From positions 90,628 through 154,627 of the forward strand of contig CACZJU010000002.1 of the NCBI GenBank assembly GCA_902781515.1: a stretch of DNA of 64,000 nucleotides. The letters are read 5' to 3'. The notes under the pieces are model-generated. The model did not search any database. It was not told the DNA's origin and saw only the letters and a program-made list of their open reading frames with translations. Position numbers and translations under genes: made by a program. Of this stretch, positions 55,920-64,000 are shown one piece after another. How positions within the stretch are numbered: the first letter of the stretch is position 1; each line of letters begins with the position of its first letter. This DNA is from an uncultured Bacteroidales bacterium (GTDB lineage: Bacteria > Bacteroidota > Bacteroidia > Bacteroidales > Bacteroidaceae).

Positions 55920-58529
55920 ATGGAATTGAAAAGGAGAGTGATGGCACTCGTGTGCCTGTGCCTGCTGATGGTCATTCCTGCGCAGGCGGTGCTGAAGGAG
56001 AAGGACTTGGCAAGAACACTGGGAGTGCTGCGTGCAGAACTGGCTGCCGATTACGAAAAGCAGCAGATGTTCATGCAGATGTATGAACAGCAGGGAGCAC
56101 AGCAACACCAGATGCTGGTAAGCTACATGAACCAGTGCGAACAGATAGGACTAATGCTGTATTCGCAGTCGCAGGACAATACGTTCGACATGGCGTATGC
56201 CTGCCAACAGGCCGTCAACCTCCATCGCCAACTGAGTGAAAAGAACGGGCGCACACTTCCATACGACAAGATGATAATGCGGCTGCGCACAGAACTGGAG
56301 CGCTACGATGCACTTATTGCCTCGCTGAAGGCTATGCCGCCTGTTGATAAGGGTAACGAGGAGGTGCTGACGGAGAGCGACAGCATTCTGCTGCAGGCTA
56401 TCGACTCGCTGGAAGCAACAATCGACACTACGGCTGATGCAACTCACGTAGGACCTCCTACTCTATTGACTGAGGAGGCAGACGAAATGCCCAGTGAACC
56501 GCTGTATCTTACAGGTCAACAACTGGAGGACCGCAAGGCGTGTCTGGAGTTTGCCGAAGCCCTGCGCAACAACATGCAGCAATTCCTAGAAACGCTTGAG
56601 GCTGAGAGTACTTACTATAAGAGTGTTAGAGAAAAGGTTGAACGACTCAACGAGTTTGCCCAAGCACGCTACGAGGCATTGCAGGAGAACATTTTCAGCA
56701 ATGGTTCTTCAAACTATTTCTCCGTACTTGGGGCTCTGCCACGATTTATTTCTCAAGCCAAACGTGCTGCCACCACCAAGTACAAACCCTTCAAAGGTTA
56801 TCAGGCAAACTATTCGGAATGGCGTGGCTCGTCGATACTTTTCATTACCATTTTCGTGCTGATGTATCTCACCCTGGCTATGGCTGCTGCATGGGCAGCA
56901 CTACGCTGGCTGATACCCTCACGATGGCTTGGCAGCGACCGTTCGCGCCGACAGATGCTCACGCTGGTTGTGGGCACAGCCTTGTTTGCAATAGTGGTAA
57001 TGGTTTTGCGCTCGTTCATGCCCAGCAACTCGGTACGCATGGGAGCAGGACTGGTCATCAATGCCGCTTGGCTCATGGAGGTCATCTTCCTGTCGCTCTA
57101 CATCAGACTGAAAGGCGAAAACATGCTACACGCCACAATGGTGTACCTGCCTCTCTTGGTGCTGTCGTTCATAGTTGTTATGGTGCGCATACTGCTGGTG
57201 CCCAACGCTGTGCTCAACCTCATCTTCCCCCCTATCCTACTTGGCTTCACGCTATGGCAACTGTGGCTGGGCAGCCGTCACCGTTCGGAACTTCCCATGC
57301 TCGACGTAGTGTATTCCTACATCACCAGCATTGTAATGGTGGTTTCCACCGTTTGTGCATGGGCAGGCTTTACAATGATGGCTGTACAGATAATGGTATG
57401 GTGGACATTCCAGTTGGCTGCCATCACCACCATCACCTGCTTCTACGACCTTTTGGGCATGTATGAGAAGAGCCATCTGACACACAAAATCAGCCTTTCT
57501 GTTGGTAGCGACGGCATCGCTACAGACAAGGCCTCAATCCTGCGCCAAGTACGCCAAGGCGAATACATCAACAAGACATGGCTCTACGACTTGGTGAACA
57601 TGACCGTTGTGCCCATAATGGCTGTGATGTCCGTACTGGGAAGCATATACTGGGCAGCAGCTTTGTTTGAGATGACGAGCGTGTGTCACGATGCTTTCTA
57701 CACCAACTTCATCGACCAGAAGGACCTCATACAGGTATCGCTGTCGAAGATATGCCAAGTGGCTGCGCTGTGGTTCATTTTCCGATACATCAACTACACC
57801 ATTCGCAGCTTCTATGCCCTCTATCGCAAGCAGACAGCCGCACCCGACGATGTGCTTAATCTCACTCTTGCACGCAACGTCATAGCCATATTCACTTGGG
57901 GAATATACTTCATCATAGTGCTCGTGATACTCAACGTGCCAAAGTCGGGCATCAGCATCGTGACGGCAGGTTTGGCAACAGGTCTTGGTTTTGCCATGCA
58001 GGACCTCATCGAGAACTTCTTCTATGGTCTTTCGCTTATGACGGGCCGACTGCGCGTAGGCGACTACATCGAGTGCGACGGCATTACGGGCAAAGTGGAG
58101 AGCATCACCTATCAAAGCACGCAGGTGATTACCGGCGACGGATGCGTCATTGCATTCCTCAACAAGGCACTCTTCAGTAAGAACTTCAAGAACATGACAC
58201 GCAACCACAGCTACGAGCTGATAAGCATACCAGTAGGTGTGGCATACGGCACCGATGTCGAGCGAGTACGCCAACTGCTCATCGAAGCACTCACTCCCAT
58301 CTGTCAGGAGACAAACGACAATGGACTACAGGTTTCCGACCCGGAAAGGCCTATCGATGTACGCTTTGCCGACTTTGGCGAGAGCAGCGTCGATTTGAAA
58401 ATCATGGTCTGGATGCTGGTGGAAATGAAATATGCTCTTACGGCTCGCTGCAAAGAAGCCATATACAACACGCTGAACACGAATAACATAGAAATCCCGT
58501 TCCCACAGCGCGACCTTCACATGCGATAA
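55920..58529 (+). CDS. MscS-family mechanosensitive channel with large N-terminal domain
   Basis: 869 residues with a signal peptide (RVMALVCLCLLMVIPAQAVL). Residues 25-290 form a helical periplasmic region. Several transmembrane helices span about 300-680 (for example SSILFITIFVLMYLTLAMAA and VIAIFTWGIYFIIVLVILNV). The pore helix SGISIVTAGLATGLGFAMQD and the MscS beta domain RVGDYIECDGITGKVESITY follow, then the C-terminal cytosolic part (SYELISIPVGVAYGTDVERV). It resembles large MscM/YbdG-type channels that release solutes on osmotic downshock. The next gene starts 23 bases on. Confidence 0.9.
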   Translation: MELKRRVMALVCLCLLMVIPAQAVLKEKDLARTLGVLRAELAADYEKQQMFMQMYEQQGAQQHQMLVSYMNQCEQIGLMLYSQSQDNTFDMAYACQQAVNLHRQLSEKNGRTLPYDKMIMRLRTELERYDALIASLKAMPPVDKGNEEVLTESDSILLQAIDSLEATIDTTADATHVGPPTLLTEEADEMPSEPLYLTGQQLEDRKACLEFAEALRNNMQQFLETLEAESTYYKSVREKVERLNEFAQARYEALQENIFSNGSSNYFSVLGALPRFISQAKRAATTKYKPFKGYQANYSEWRGSSILFITIFVLMYLTLAMAAAWAALRWLIPSRWLGSDRSRRQMLTLVVGTALFAIVVMVLRSFMPSNSVRMGAGLVINAAWLMEVIFLSLYIRLKGENMLHATMVYLPLLVLSFIVVMVRILLVPNAVLNLIFPPILLGFTLWQLWLGSRHRSELPMLDVVYSYITSIVMVVSTVCAWAGFTMMAVQIMVWWTFQLAAITTITCFYDLLGMYEKSHLTHKISLSVGSDGIATDKASILRQVRQGEYINKTWLYDLVNMTVVPIMAVMSVLGSIYWAAALFEMTSVCHDAFYTNFIDQKDLIQVSLSKICQVAALWFIFRYINYTIRSFYALYRKQTAAPDDVLNLTLARNVIAIFTWGIYFIIVLVILNVPKSGISIVTAGLATGLGFAMQDLIENFFYGLSLMTGRLRVGDYIECDGITGKVESITYQSTQVITGDGCVIAFLNKALFSKNFKNMTRNHSYELISIPVGVAYGTDVERVRQLLIEALTPICQETNDNGLQVSDPERPIDVRFADFGESSVDLKIMVWMLVEMKYALTARCKEAIYNTLNTNNIEIPFPQRDLHMR

Positions 58530-58552
58530 TTAACCCTTAACTATTTTATATT

Positions 58553-60778
58553 ATGAAAAAACTTATTATCCCATTTCTTTCACTCATAGTTATATTACTT
58601 AGTTCTTGTTCCAACAGTGATACACCGGATAAGCCTGCAGAAATAGATTATCCAATACTTTCGAAGATCGATTATGAGTTTAGCCCCACAGGTACAATCG
58701 TATCAGAGGAGACAGCTGCGGCTATAAGCGATGTTGACACGGTGGACCACAGCATTACTCTTCCGTTATCGACGGATGTGCCAAAGGTTGGACAAACGCT
58801 GGTCATAAACACACCAAGCAAGGAGTTGCCAGATGGATTGCTCGCAAAGGTTAAAAGTGTAAATGTAACCTCCAATGGTTATGAGATAACCTACGAGGAT
58901 GCGGAACTTAAAGATGCTTTTAAGGATATAAACATCCCCGAGCAGTATATTCCCATAGGGCAATACGTGGAGCATGTCTACGATGCAGAAGGCAACGAGA
59001 TGGAATTCAAGAAAGTTCCCAAGACACGCGCCAGTGGCGAGAAAACTTTCGAAATTGTGCTGCCTGAGATAGGATGGCCTTTGGCAAAAGGCGTGGAACT
59101 GACTCCTAAAATGAGCATCGACCTGGCAATGCGTTATGTATTCAAGTTTGGCGATTATGAATTGAGCTATGCAGGGGTAAATATCGATGCCGACATAACC
59201 GTAGGAGCCGACCTTAATGCCACTATAAAAGAGGGTAAATTGCTTGAGAAAAAATTCCACATAATGACAATCGTTTGTGGTGCTATCCCTATTGGTCCTG
59301 TTCTGCTAACACCAAGCATCGACGTGCAGGGACTTGTCAAGATTGACGGAAAAATCACGCTCGAAGCCTCCATCAGCTACTCACGTACGCTGCACACCAG
59401 CATGAAATACCAAAAGGGGGCAGGACTCTCAGGCACTTTTGAGTTTGAGCCAGAGTCTCCTGATGCACTGCAATTCAAATTCGGACCAAAGTTCGAGGGT
59501 GGTATATCATACGGACTCATTATGGGTGGTAATATAGGTGTCTTCGGCAAGACACTGGCCGTACGTTCACGCATTAACCTCGTTAAGAAAGAGACCATTA
59601 GTGGAAAACTCGATTTGGCAGCTTTTACCGGCACTGGCATGCAAGGACTCGAAACTTACATTCTGGCAAACACTTCGCCATTGCTGGCTTTGCTGTCGTC
59701 TGCTGAACGATGGAAATTTGCAGAGTTCGAGGATATTATGTACAATCAGTCAATAGGAGTACAAGTTGGTTGGGACCTTACGACACTTGGACTTGATGTT
59801 GCCTCGACCAATTTACCTGAAATGAGTATTCCATTCTCTTCCGTACATATATGCCCGCAATTCGAAATTAAGGACAAGGATTTCCTTGTTTCTACGACTG
59901 ATGGTGAAGTCACACTAAAGCTACACCATACAGAACAAAGCATACTTGACGACCTTACAGAGTTCCGTGCTGTTTTTAAGCGTGTGGGAGCAAAAGACAA
60001 TGAAGAGCCAATAGTGGCATACTTTAACTTCGATGATGAAAAACGCGAATGGCTGAAGGCTGAGGTCAAGGGAGCCGATGTAACCAGCACCGCAAAGGCA
60101 AAACTCAACGGAGGAGAACGCTACGACATCATTTTGTATATGAACGTTGCTAACGAGGATGTTGTCATCTTCCGCGGAACTGCGAAGAAGGAGAACGGGC
60201 TACGTACAGACCCAAGTTCAATATCCGTCAACATCAAACTCGGACTGAAGAGCGAAAACGGCTATGATGCCTCAATGATCTATGATGGTTTGATAAACGC
60301 CAGGACACTATATTGGTGTAATTACGGCAACAACATTCAGGTAAAATCCACCGAAACGGCATATGGAGGAATGAACGTTTCCGGTTCACAAAGCATTGAC
60401 TACAGTGATGGGGACAAACTGGAGGCAAGCATCTCGTTCACCTGCGACGGACCTCGCGACAACAATTTTGGTGCTGTCCACGACGTGGTAATAAAATATA
60501 AATATACTTACTCATGGGGTGAATACACCATGTGGACACTCACGGCAACAGACATCCCGAACTACAAGACAGAATCTGCCCTCACCAATCCCAACAGCAG
60601 TTACGGATTTGCACAATGGCATGCTGAACAAGATGACAACACGCTGAATATAACGTCGCTCGATTATGAGACGTTTATAAAGGGGAGCAGCGAAGTGGAC
60701 AATCGCACAATCAAATACACTGTCTCGCCCCGTGAAAACGATTATCTTTGGATATCCTGCGGTTATTCCAAGCCATAG
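58553..60778 (+). CDS. large lipoprotein of unknown function, 741 aa
   Basis: The lipobox is clear (SLIVILLSSCSNSDTPDKPA). The first 180 residues look like a beta-rich domain (GTIVSEETAAAISDVDTVDH). Residues 180-430 contain long amphipathic strands (MSIDLAMRYVFKFGDYELSY, FEGGISYGLIMGGNIGVFGK), and the C-terminal 280 residues appear to form Ig-like beta domains. I do not recognise the family. It follows the MscS gene closely and is probably co-transcribed, with the palindrome and terminator at 60801-60872 ending the unit. Confidence 0.65.
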   Translation: MKKLIIPFLSLIVILLSSCSNSDTPDKPAEIDYPILSKIDYEFSPTGTIVSEETAAAISDVDTVDHSITLPLSTDVPKVGQTLVINTPSKELPDGLLAKVKSVNVTSNGYEITYEDAELKDAFKDINIPEQYIPIGQYVEHVYDAEGNEMEFKKVPKTRASGEKTFEIVLPEIGWPLAKGVELTPKMSIDLAMRYVFKFGDYELSYAGVNIDADITVGADLNATIKEGKLLEKKFHIMTIVCGAIPIGPVLLTPSIDVQGLVKIDGKITLEASISYSRTLHTSMKYQKGAGLSGTFEFEPESPDALQFKFGPKFEGGISYGLIMGGNIGVFGKTLAVRSRINLVKKETISGKLDLAAFTGTGMQGLETYILANTSPLLALLSSAERWKFAEFEDIMYNQSIGVQVGWDLTTLGLDVASTNLPEMSIPFSSVHICPQFEIKDKDFLVSTTDGEVTLKLHHTEQSILDDLTEFRAVFKRVGAKDNEEPIVAYFNFDDEKREWLKAEVKGADVTSTAKAKLNGGERYDIILYMNVANEDVVIFRGTAKKENGLRTDPSSISVNIKLGLKSENGYDASMIYDGLINARTLYWCNYGNNIQVKSTETAYGGMNVSGSQSIDYSDGDKLEASISFTCDGPRDNNFGAVHDVVIKYKYTYSWGEYTMWTLTATDIPNYKTESALTNPNSSYGFAQWHAEQDDNTLNITSLDYETFIKGSSEVDNRTIKYTVSPRENDYLWISCGYSKP

Positions 60779-60800
60779 CTGCCAATATCCGTTCAGAAAA

Positions 60801-60824
60801 TGTCAGCGCAAATTTGCGCTGACA
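60801..60824. repeat. perfect 24-bp palindrome with AAATTT centre
   Basis: A perfect inverted repeat whose central 14 bases are GCGCAAATTTGCGC, flanked by TGTCA and TGACA. It begins 22 bases after the lipoprotein stop and just before the terminator. The same 14-base centre recurs at 62280-62293. Confidence 0.85.
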
Positions 60825-60830
60825 TCAAAA

Positions 60831-60872
60831 ACCGCACTTGTCACTTCGATAGTGGCAGGTGCGGTTCTTTTT
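60831..60872 (+). terminator. rho-independent terminator of the MscS operon
   Basis: ACCGCACTTG pairs with CAGGTGCGGT (one G-T) around a 15-base loop and is followed by TCTTTTTTT. The sequence is nearly the same as the terminator at 28321. Confidence 0.87.
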
Positions 60873-60971
60873 TTCCGTGAATCCCCGCAATGCGGCTACT
60901 CTATTGCTACGATGCTGCCGAAACCGCTTCAAGGTTTAAGTACGAAACTCAAGCAATCAAAATATGATAAA

Positions 60972-61847
60972 CTATTTATTGCTAGTCTCTATTGATGAAA
61001 ATTTCTTGCTATAATTATTTTGCTGAATGACCTTTTTGCCGTCTTTGATGAAGAGGCCGTGATGGGGCTTGCCAGAAACCTTGCGGCCTGAAATGTCGTA
61101 AGCATTATCGTTGGCTACATGACTGGGATTATTAATGGATTTTATACCATCAGTCACAGGCCACTGGTCATACAGGACTTCACCATTGCGCTCGAAACGT
61201 ACAAGCATAGAGCGATAGTGGCGTACCTCTGTTTTTGGAAGTGCATCATAAATCTTCAGTGGACCGAATAGGCATTCACCATCGTTCCAGTTAACTACTC
61301 CTATTCCTTGAACGATGCGAATACCGTTTACATCCGCATATTTCAGAGATGTTTTTCCTCCGAAGTCCCCATCCTTAATCTCTTCTACTTCACCGAAGTC
61401 AAATGTACCAGGTGGTATTATGCACGTGCAATTAGCGCGTTCTATATCTCTAAACTCCAGCATCATTCCAACCTCCAATTGAAGTTGATATAATGTAGTA
61501 GGAAACAGTGTTAATACATTATCATAGAAGTCGGCAGCAGTTACGTCCACACCATACTCTCCCTCACTTAACAGCAGAGTCAGCGAATCAGTCCAGTTTT
61601 CACCACTTGTATAAACTTTCTTGAATGTCCAATTATTTAGGTTTTTATCTGTATATTCACCCTTCACACTGTACTCCACCGTTTCGAAGTTCGGAACCCA
61701 ATCATCTCCTGATTTAGTGTACCAACTGTCATACTTCGTTGTGTCAAGCCTTATCTCAGTCCATTTCGCCCCCTCTGGGAAATACTCCTGCGAAAATGCT
61801 CCCATTTGCACAACGATTGTCAATAAAAACAGAATTTTCCTTTTCAT
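60972..61847 (-). CDS. secreted protein with Prevotella-type C-terminal sorting tail
   Basis: 291 residues with a signal peptide (KRKILFLLTIVVQMGAFSQ). The body (EYFPEGAKWTEIRLDTTKYD, FETVEYSVKGEYTDKNLNNW) is beta-rich and matches no family I can name. The end reads YDISGRKVSGKPHHGLFIKD followed by a basic tail, similar to the tails of many secreted Prevotella proteins and of the PL11 and GH20 genes in this window. A surface or extracellular location is likely. It converges with the MscS operon. Confidence 0.68.
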   Translation of the reverse strand: MKRKILFLLTIVVQMGAFSQEYFPEGAKWTEIRLDTTKYDSWYTKSGDDWVPNFETVEYSVKGEYTDKNLNNWTFKKVYTSGENWTDSLTLLLSEGEYGVDVTAADFYDNVLTLFPTTLYQLQLEVGMMLEFRDIERANCTCIIPPGTFDFGEVEEIKDGDFGGKTSLKYADVNGIRIVQGIGVVNWNDGECLFGPLKIYDALPKTEVRHYRSMLVRFERNGEVLYDQWPVTDGIKSINNPSHVANDNAYDISGRKVSGKPHHGLFIKDGKKVIQQNNYSKKFSSIETSNK

Positions 61848-61899
61848 AATACTTTATATTTTAAGGTTATGTTATATTGCTTTATATAAATATCTCTAT

Positions 61900-62098
61900 A
61901 TAGGGTTCTCCAATCATATAAAGAAAGCGCAGGCTCTCCATACTCTCTGCCAGGTCTGCAACAACCTCTACAATCCTATGGTGAAGCCTGCACTGATAGT
62001 GCAGCTCTAATAGATTGTAGATTCGCTCATTTTTAATCTCGTACGAGGTTGCAGTTCGGCAGAGACCTTGAGCAAAAATATGTTGTATTCCGCTGAAT
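61900..62098 (-). ncRNA. candidate structured RNA (rod with 5'-side bubble)
   Basis: The minus strand has a TACCTTTGC promoter element at 62105-62113. Downstream, nested stems occupy 61944-62065: GGCAGAGA/TCTCTGCC (outer), GAGGTTGCAG/CTGCAA-CCTC, TCTACAATC/GATTGTAGA, and an inner GCAC/GTGC hairpin. An unpaired 5' stretch of about 23 bases lies between the second and third stems. An 84-codon frame also covers 61882-62136, but its start codon lies upstream of the transcription start, so I prefer an RNA gene. Confidence 0.45.
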
Positions 62099-62130
62099 AC
62101 AGGGGCAAAGGTACGATTAAGTGAACAAAA

Positions 62131-62156
62131 ACGCAAGTTTTACTTGCAGTTTTTTG
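62131..62156. terminator. short bidirectional terminator
   Basis: GCAAGT and ACTTGC pair around TTT, with T tracts on both strands (GTTTTTTG and GTTTTTG). It can end the toxin-antitoxin transcript coming from the right. Confidence 0.5.
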
Positions 62157-62221
62157 AGTGTGAGTACCTAAAACCGCAGGTTAGAGTTACAGATTGTTTT
62201 GAAACGGCAAAGGGACAAGGG

Positions 62222-62308
62222 CTGAAATTTCAGCTCTTGTTATAGCCCAGGGAAATTTTTCCCTCGGCGAAGTAGCCGGGCGCAAATTTGCGCTCGGGTA
62301 ATTTTACC
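62222..62308. repeat. array of four AATT-centred palindromes
   Basis: CTGAAATTTCAG (62222-62233), GGGAAATTTTTCCC (62250-62263), GCGCAAATTTGCGC (62280-62293) and GGTAATTTTACC (62297-62308) follow each other with GCCC/GGGC-type connectors. The centre stays AATT-rich while the arms change and keep pairing. There is no gene in this stretch. Confidence 0.75.
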
Positions 62309-62368
62309 GGGCTGAGATTTAAGTTGGTTAAATATGTGAATCCACTTTATGGGGCTGCGAGTAATATT

Positions 62369-62740
62369 TTATAAATCAAGTACTTCTTCTGCAACCATGT
62401 CTGTTGCAGTTTCCTCTTCCATTTTTGGATAAGGTGTCACTCGTTCATCGTTTATGATGGTGATGCCAAGAGCGTTTTCCAATTTCGAGAGTGTATCGAG
62501 TGACATATTCTCCTTGCCTTTCAGTATCTTCGATACATATTGCTGGGTGCAGCCCATACGTTCAGCGAGGACCTTCTGCGTAAGTCCTTTCTGCTTCATC
62601 TGTAACAGAACCTTTACAGCAATTTTCTGGGAGTGCTGCAGCCACGACCAATTGTCGCGTCTCCATTCTGCCTCCTCGCGCCACCTTGATGGTGTCTCGC
62701 TCTGGTGGTCCTTGAGGAAATCAAGTGTTTTCTTGTTCAT
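62369..62740 (-). CDS. XRE-family HTH protein, likely antitoxin
   Basis: 123 residues. A Cro/C1-type helix-turn-helix covers about 45-95 (MKQKGLTQKVLAERMGCTQQ, then YVSKILKGKENMSLDTLSKL and ENALGITI). The acidic C-terminus (EEETATDMVAEEVLDL) could cover a toxin. It follows the 183-residue gene by 14 bases in the toxin-first order of HigBA-type systems and probably binds the shared promoter. Confidence 0.8.
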   Translation of the reverse strand: MNKKTLDFLKDHQSETPSRWREEAEWRRDNWSWLQHSQKIAVKVLLQMKQKGLTQKVLAERMGCTQQYVSKILKGKENMSLDTLSKLENALGITIINDERVTPYPKMEEETATDMVAEEVLDL

Positions 62741-62754
62741 ACGTCCTCCTTTCT

Positions 62755-63306
62755 TTATTGCAGTTCTGACAGAAAATCCACAAATCCGTCAGCATCAATG
62801 GCCTGATTGCTAATCAGATAGTTGCGAACCTGCTCCATCTTTTTCAATTCGTTCAATGTATGTTCACGTTCCTGCATTGTTCGTGTCAGTTTGATAGCGC
62901 CACCCGTAATAATATAGCACCTAGGTTCCAACTTAACGGCATAGATGCGAAGCCACGAAGCGTGCTGGGGACGATTCTTGATTCTTGCCTTTTCCTTACC
63001 CAACAGCATTTCACTCGTACGACTATTCTCCAATGGACGGAAAATTTTGTCAAGGTCTGCCTCTGGCGATATGTCAAGAATCAGGCACTGTATGCGCTGG
63101 TTATCGTCAATGGTATCGTATATGGCCTGATTGATGTCCGTAATCTTAAAATAGGACTCCAAATCAGCCATATTTGCCAAGAAGAAATCCACCAGCCATT
63201 CTGGATCGCTCCACTGGTCGAAAAGCGTTTTCAAGGCATTGTCAGCTACACCTTCGTAGCGTACTGCCCACAGGGTATTATTATCGAGAATCTTGTCGAA
63301 TGTCAT
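62755..63306 (-). CDS. unknown 183-residue protein, candidate toxin partner of the XRE gene
   Basis: No signal peptide or membrane segment. The N-terminal half (LWAVRYEGVADNALKTLFDQ, WLVDFFLANMADLESYFKIT) is helical. The C-terminal part (KNRPQHASWLRIYAVKLEPR, CYIITGGAIKLTRTMQEREH) is mixed alpha/beta and recalls the RNA-cleaving HigB/RelE fold in outline only. Similar gene pairs with an XRE partner are common in Bacteroidales. Toxin activity is inferred from this arrangement. Confidence 0.6.
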   Translation of the reverse strand: MTFDKILDNNTLWAVRYEGVADNALKTLFDQWSDPEWLVDFFLANMADLESYFKITDINQAIYDTIDDNQRIQCLILDISPEADLDKIFRPLENSRTSEMLLGKEKARIKNRPQHASWLRIYAVKLEPRCYIITGGAIKLTRTMQEREHTLNELKKMEQVRNYLISNQAIDADGFVDFLSELQ

Positions 63307-63327
63307 ACAATATTTGTATTATCTGCT

Positions 63328-63359
63328 GCAAAGATAGGACGAAAATTTGATAAAAACAA
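63328..63359 (-). promoter_or_regulatory. promoter of the XRE toxin-antitoxin pair
   Basis: On the minus strand TTG (63357-63359), a 20-base spacer, then TATCTTTGC (63328-63336), 21 bases upstream of the ATG. Confidence 0.78.
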
Positions 63360-63429
63360 CTGATAGTTGTAAAAATATATTGGCTAACTGAGAAAAACAG
63401 TGTCGACGGACTCAATTTTGATACTGTAT

Positions 63430-63800
63430 TATCACAAGGTTCTAGTAATTAGTGAAACAAGTACTAGAACCTTTGGCAATAAGTTAACTTAACCTGTAGG
63501 AATAGATTAAGTTAACCTTTGACGAGGTCTTTATGCCTGAAAATGAAGAAATGTGTGAAAACAGGTACCCAGGTACCTCTACCGTCTTTAAGCCCCGATG
63601 AATAAAGGCCTCGTCAGCAGGTACCTGTCAGCGTACCTCCATTCCAAGCCCGATGAATACTGGGCTCAACGTCTGTTAAGGTAGTAAGTTACCTGTTTTT
63701 GCGTAATGCGTATTTTTCTGACAAATTGGAAAGGTCGCAGAGGCTTTCACGATAAGACCTAGACCTTATCTCCATAAGACCTAGGTCTTGTTGTCATAAG
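63430..63800. repeat. repeat island IV: palindrome arrays and GGTACCT hairpins
   Basis: From 63432 to 63520 lie TACTAG and GTTAAGTTAAC units as in islands I-III. Two hairpins with GGTACCT arms follow: 63571-63626 with loop GATGAATAAA (63597-63606), and a second one with GATGAATACT (63652-63661) flanked by GTACCT and TTACCT words. After a short unique stretch come AGACCTAGACCT and the exact palindrome AAGACCTAGGTCTT (63776-63789). The order arrays-hairpins-arrays repeats that of island I. No gene is seen between 63307 and the 5S rRNA. Confidence 0.75.
63571..63626. repeat. hairpin with AGGTACCT arms, loop GATGAATAAA
   Basis: AGGTACCT at 63571-63578 pairs with AGGTACCT at 63619-63626 (each is itself palindromic). 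The inner stem GCC/GGC closes GATGAATAAA. The arm word is unlike CCTCACC and CCATCACC of the other islands, while the loop is the same. Confidence 0.65.
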
Positions 63801-63912
63801 TTCTTGCTCCACCTTGTTACGCAAGCGCAGGGCGATTACTTGCTTCTCTTCGTTACGCAAGGCCACTCTCGGCCCACAGGACTGTGGGAGAGGAGGCGGC
63901 CTGCCAAACGAA

Positions 63913-63948
63913 GAAAGCCCTCCAGTCTTTTGGACTGAAGGGCTTCTT
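63913..63948 (-). terminator. rRNA operon terminator
   Basis: On the minus strand AGCCCTTCAGTC pairs with GACTGGAGGGCT around CAAAA and is followed by TTCTT. It lies directly after the 5S gene. Confidence 0.85.
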
Positions 63949-63955
63949 CATTGAA

Positions 63956-64000
63956 AAACGGCGGCTACCTACTCTCCCACAGTTGCAGTACCATCGGCGC
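63956..64000 (-). rRNA. rrf: 5S ribosomal RNA (3' end, partial)
   Basis: The minus strand reads GCGCCGATGGTACTGCAACT and then GTGGGAGAGTAGGTAGCCGC, the conserved 3' third of Bacteroidales 5S rRNA. The rest lies beyond the window, so an rRNA operon ends here and is transcribed leftward. Confidence 0.92.

Noticed and set aside
61882-62136. 84-codon frame on the minus strand as a protein gene
   Set aside because: Its ATG lies upstream of the promoter element at 62105-62113, and the region is dominated by nested stems. I favour an RNA, but the protein is not fully excluded.
63865-63893. Second 5S rRNA fragment (GTGGGAGAG match)
   Set aside because: Only about nine bases agree with 5S rRNA. The match is explained by a local CTCTC..CCACAG/CTGTGG..GAGAG hairpin.

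Overview
The window looks like a chromosomal segment of a gut or rumen Bacteroidales, most likely Prevotella in the broad sense (Prevotella/Segatella/Xylanibacter). The evidence is the many promoters of the Bacteroidetes form TTG-N19-20-TAnnTTTG, the lack of strong Shine-Dalgarno sites, the M49 peptidase and amino-acid operons typical of the order, and Prevotella-style C-terminal tails on secreted proteins. No phage, plasmid, insertion sequence or CRISPR array is visible. The window ends inside an rRNA operon (3' end of a 5S gene, minus strand).

Layout. 1-2.2 kb: a run of small unknown genes and a truncated nucleotidyltransferase. 2.2-2.9 kb: repeat island I. 2.9-10.1 kb (minus): threonine operon thrA, ApgM-like kinase candidate, thrC, then a secreted protein of unknown function. 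10.1-21 kb: plant-polysaccharide genes. DUF4861, GH105 and GH20 run on minus. A PL26-type rhamnogalacturonan lyase, a FadL-type porin and a GH5 run on plus. 20.7-23.4 kb: a cyclophilin remnant, a DUF4932 protein, a YoeB-type toxin-antitoxin pair and a small-protein/DUF6169 pair behind four 22-bp iterons. 23.5-28.3 kb: a candidate structured RNA, then five envelope genes of LPP20/CsgG-like type. 28.4-29.1 kb: repeat island II. 29.1-31.5 kb: a double-domain GH43 bracketed by a 140-bp direct repeat that is the 3' end of the adjacent pseudouridine synthase gene. 31.4-33.6 kb: rlu, fabG, tetR and the initiator tRNA. 33.7-38.2 kb: a PL11 rhamnogalacturonan lyase with a long beta-strand-repeat extension. 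38.2-48.7 kb: murF, a headless SbcC-like coiled coil, recQ, purA, an alkylation-repair HEAT protein, DPP III and an AraC-type regulator. 48.8-55.7 kb: leucine operon leuA-leuC-leuD-(citramalate synthase-like)-leuB-TPR. 55.9-61.8 kb: a MscS channel and two envelope/secreted proteins. 61.9-63.3 kb: a second candidate structured RNA, an AAATTT palindrome array and an XRE-linked toxin-antitoxin candidate. 63.4-63.8 kb: repeat island IV. 63.95 kb: 5S rRNA.

How it fits together. GH105, DUF4861, PL26, PL11 and GH43 all point to rhamnogalacturonan-I/pectin side-chain breakdown, spread over several transcription units and without a SusC/SusD pair in view. Threonine and leucine synthesis are each a complete or near-complete operon.

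The most unusual content is non-coding. Four islands carry arrays of 14-18-bp near-palindromes at a roughly 22-bp period whose cores change along the array. Three of them also carry long hairpins with a nearly invariant loop (GATGAATAAA) and arms that differ in sequence but keep pairing. Separately, simple-sequence tracts of intergenic type sit in frame inside several conserved enzymes, including all three threonine genes.
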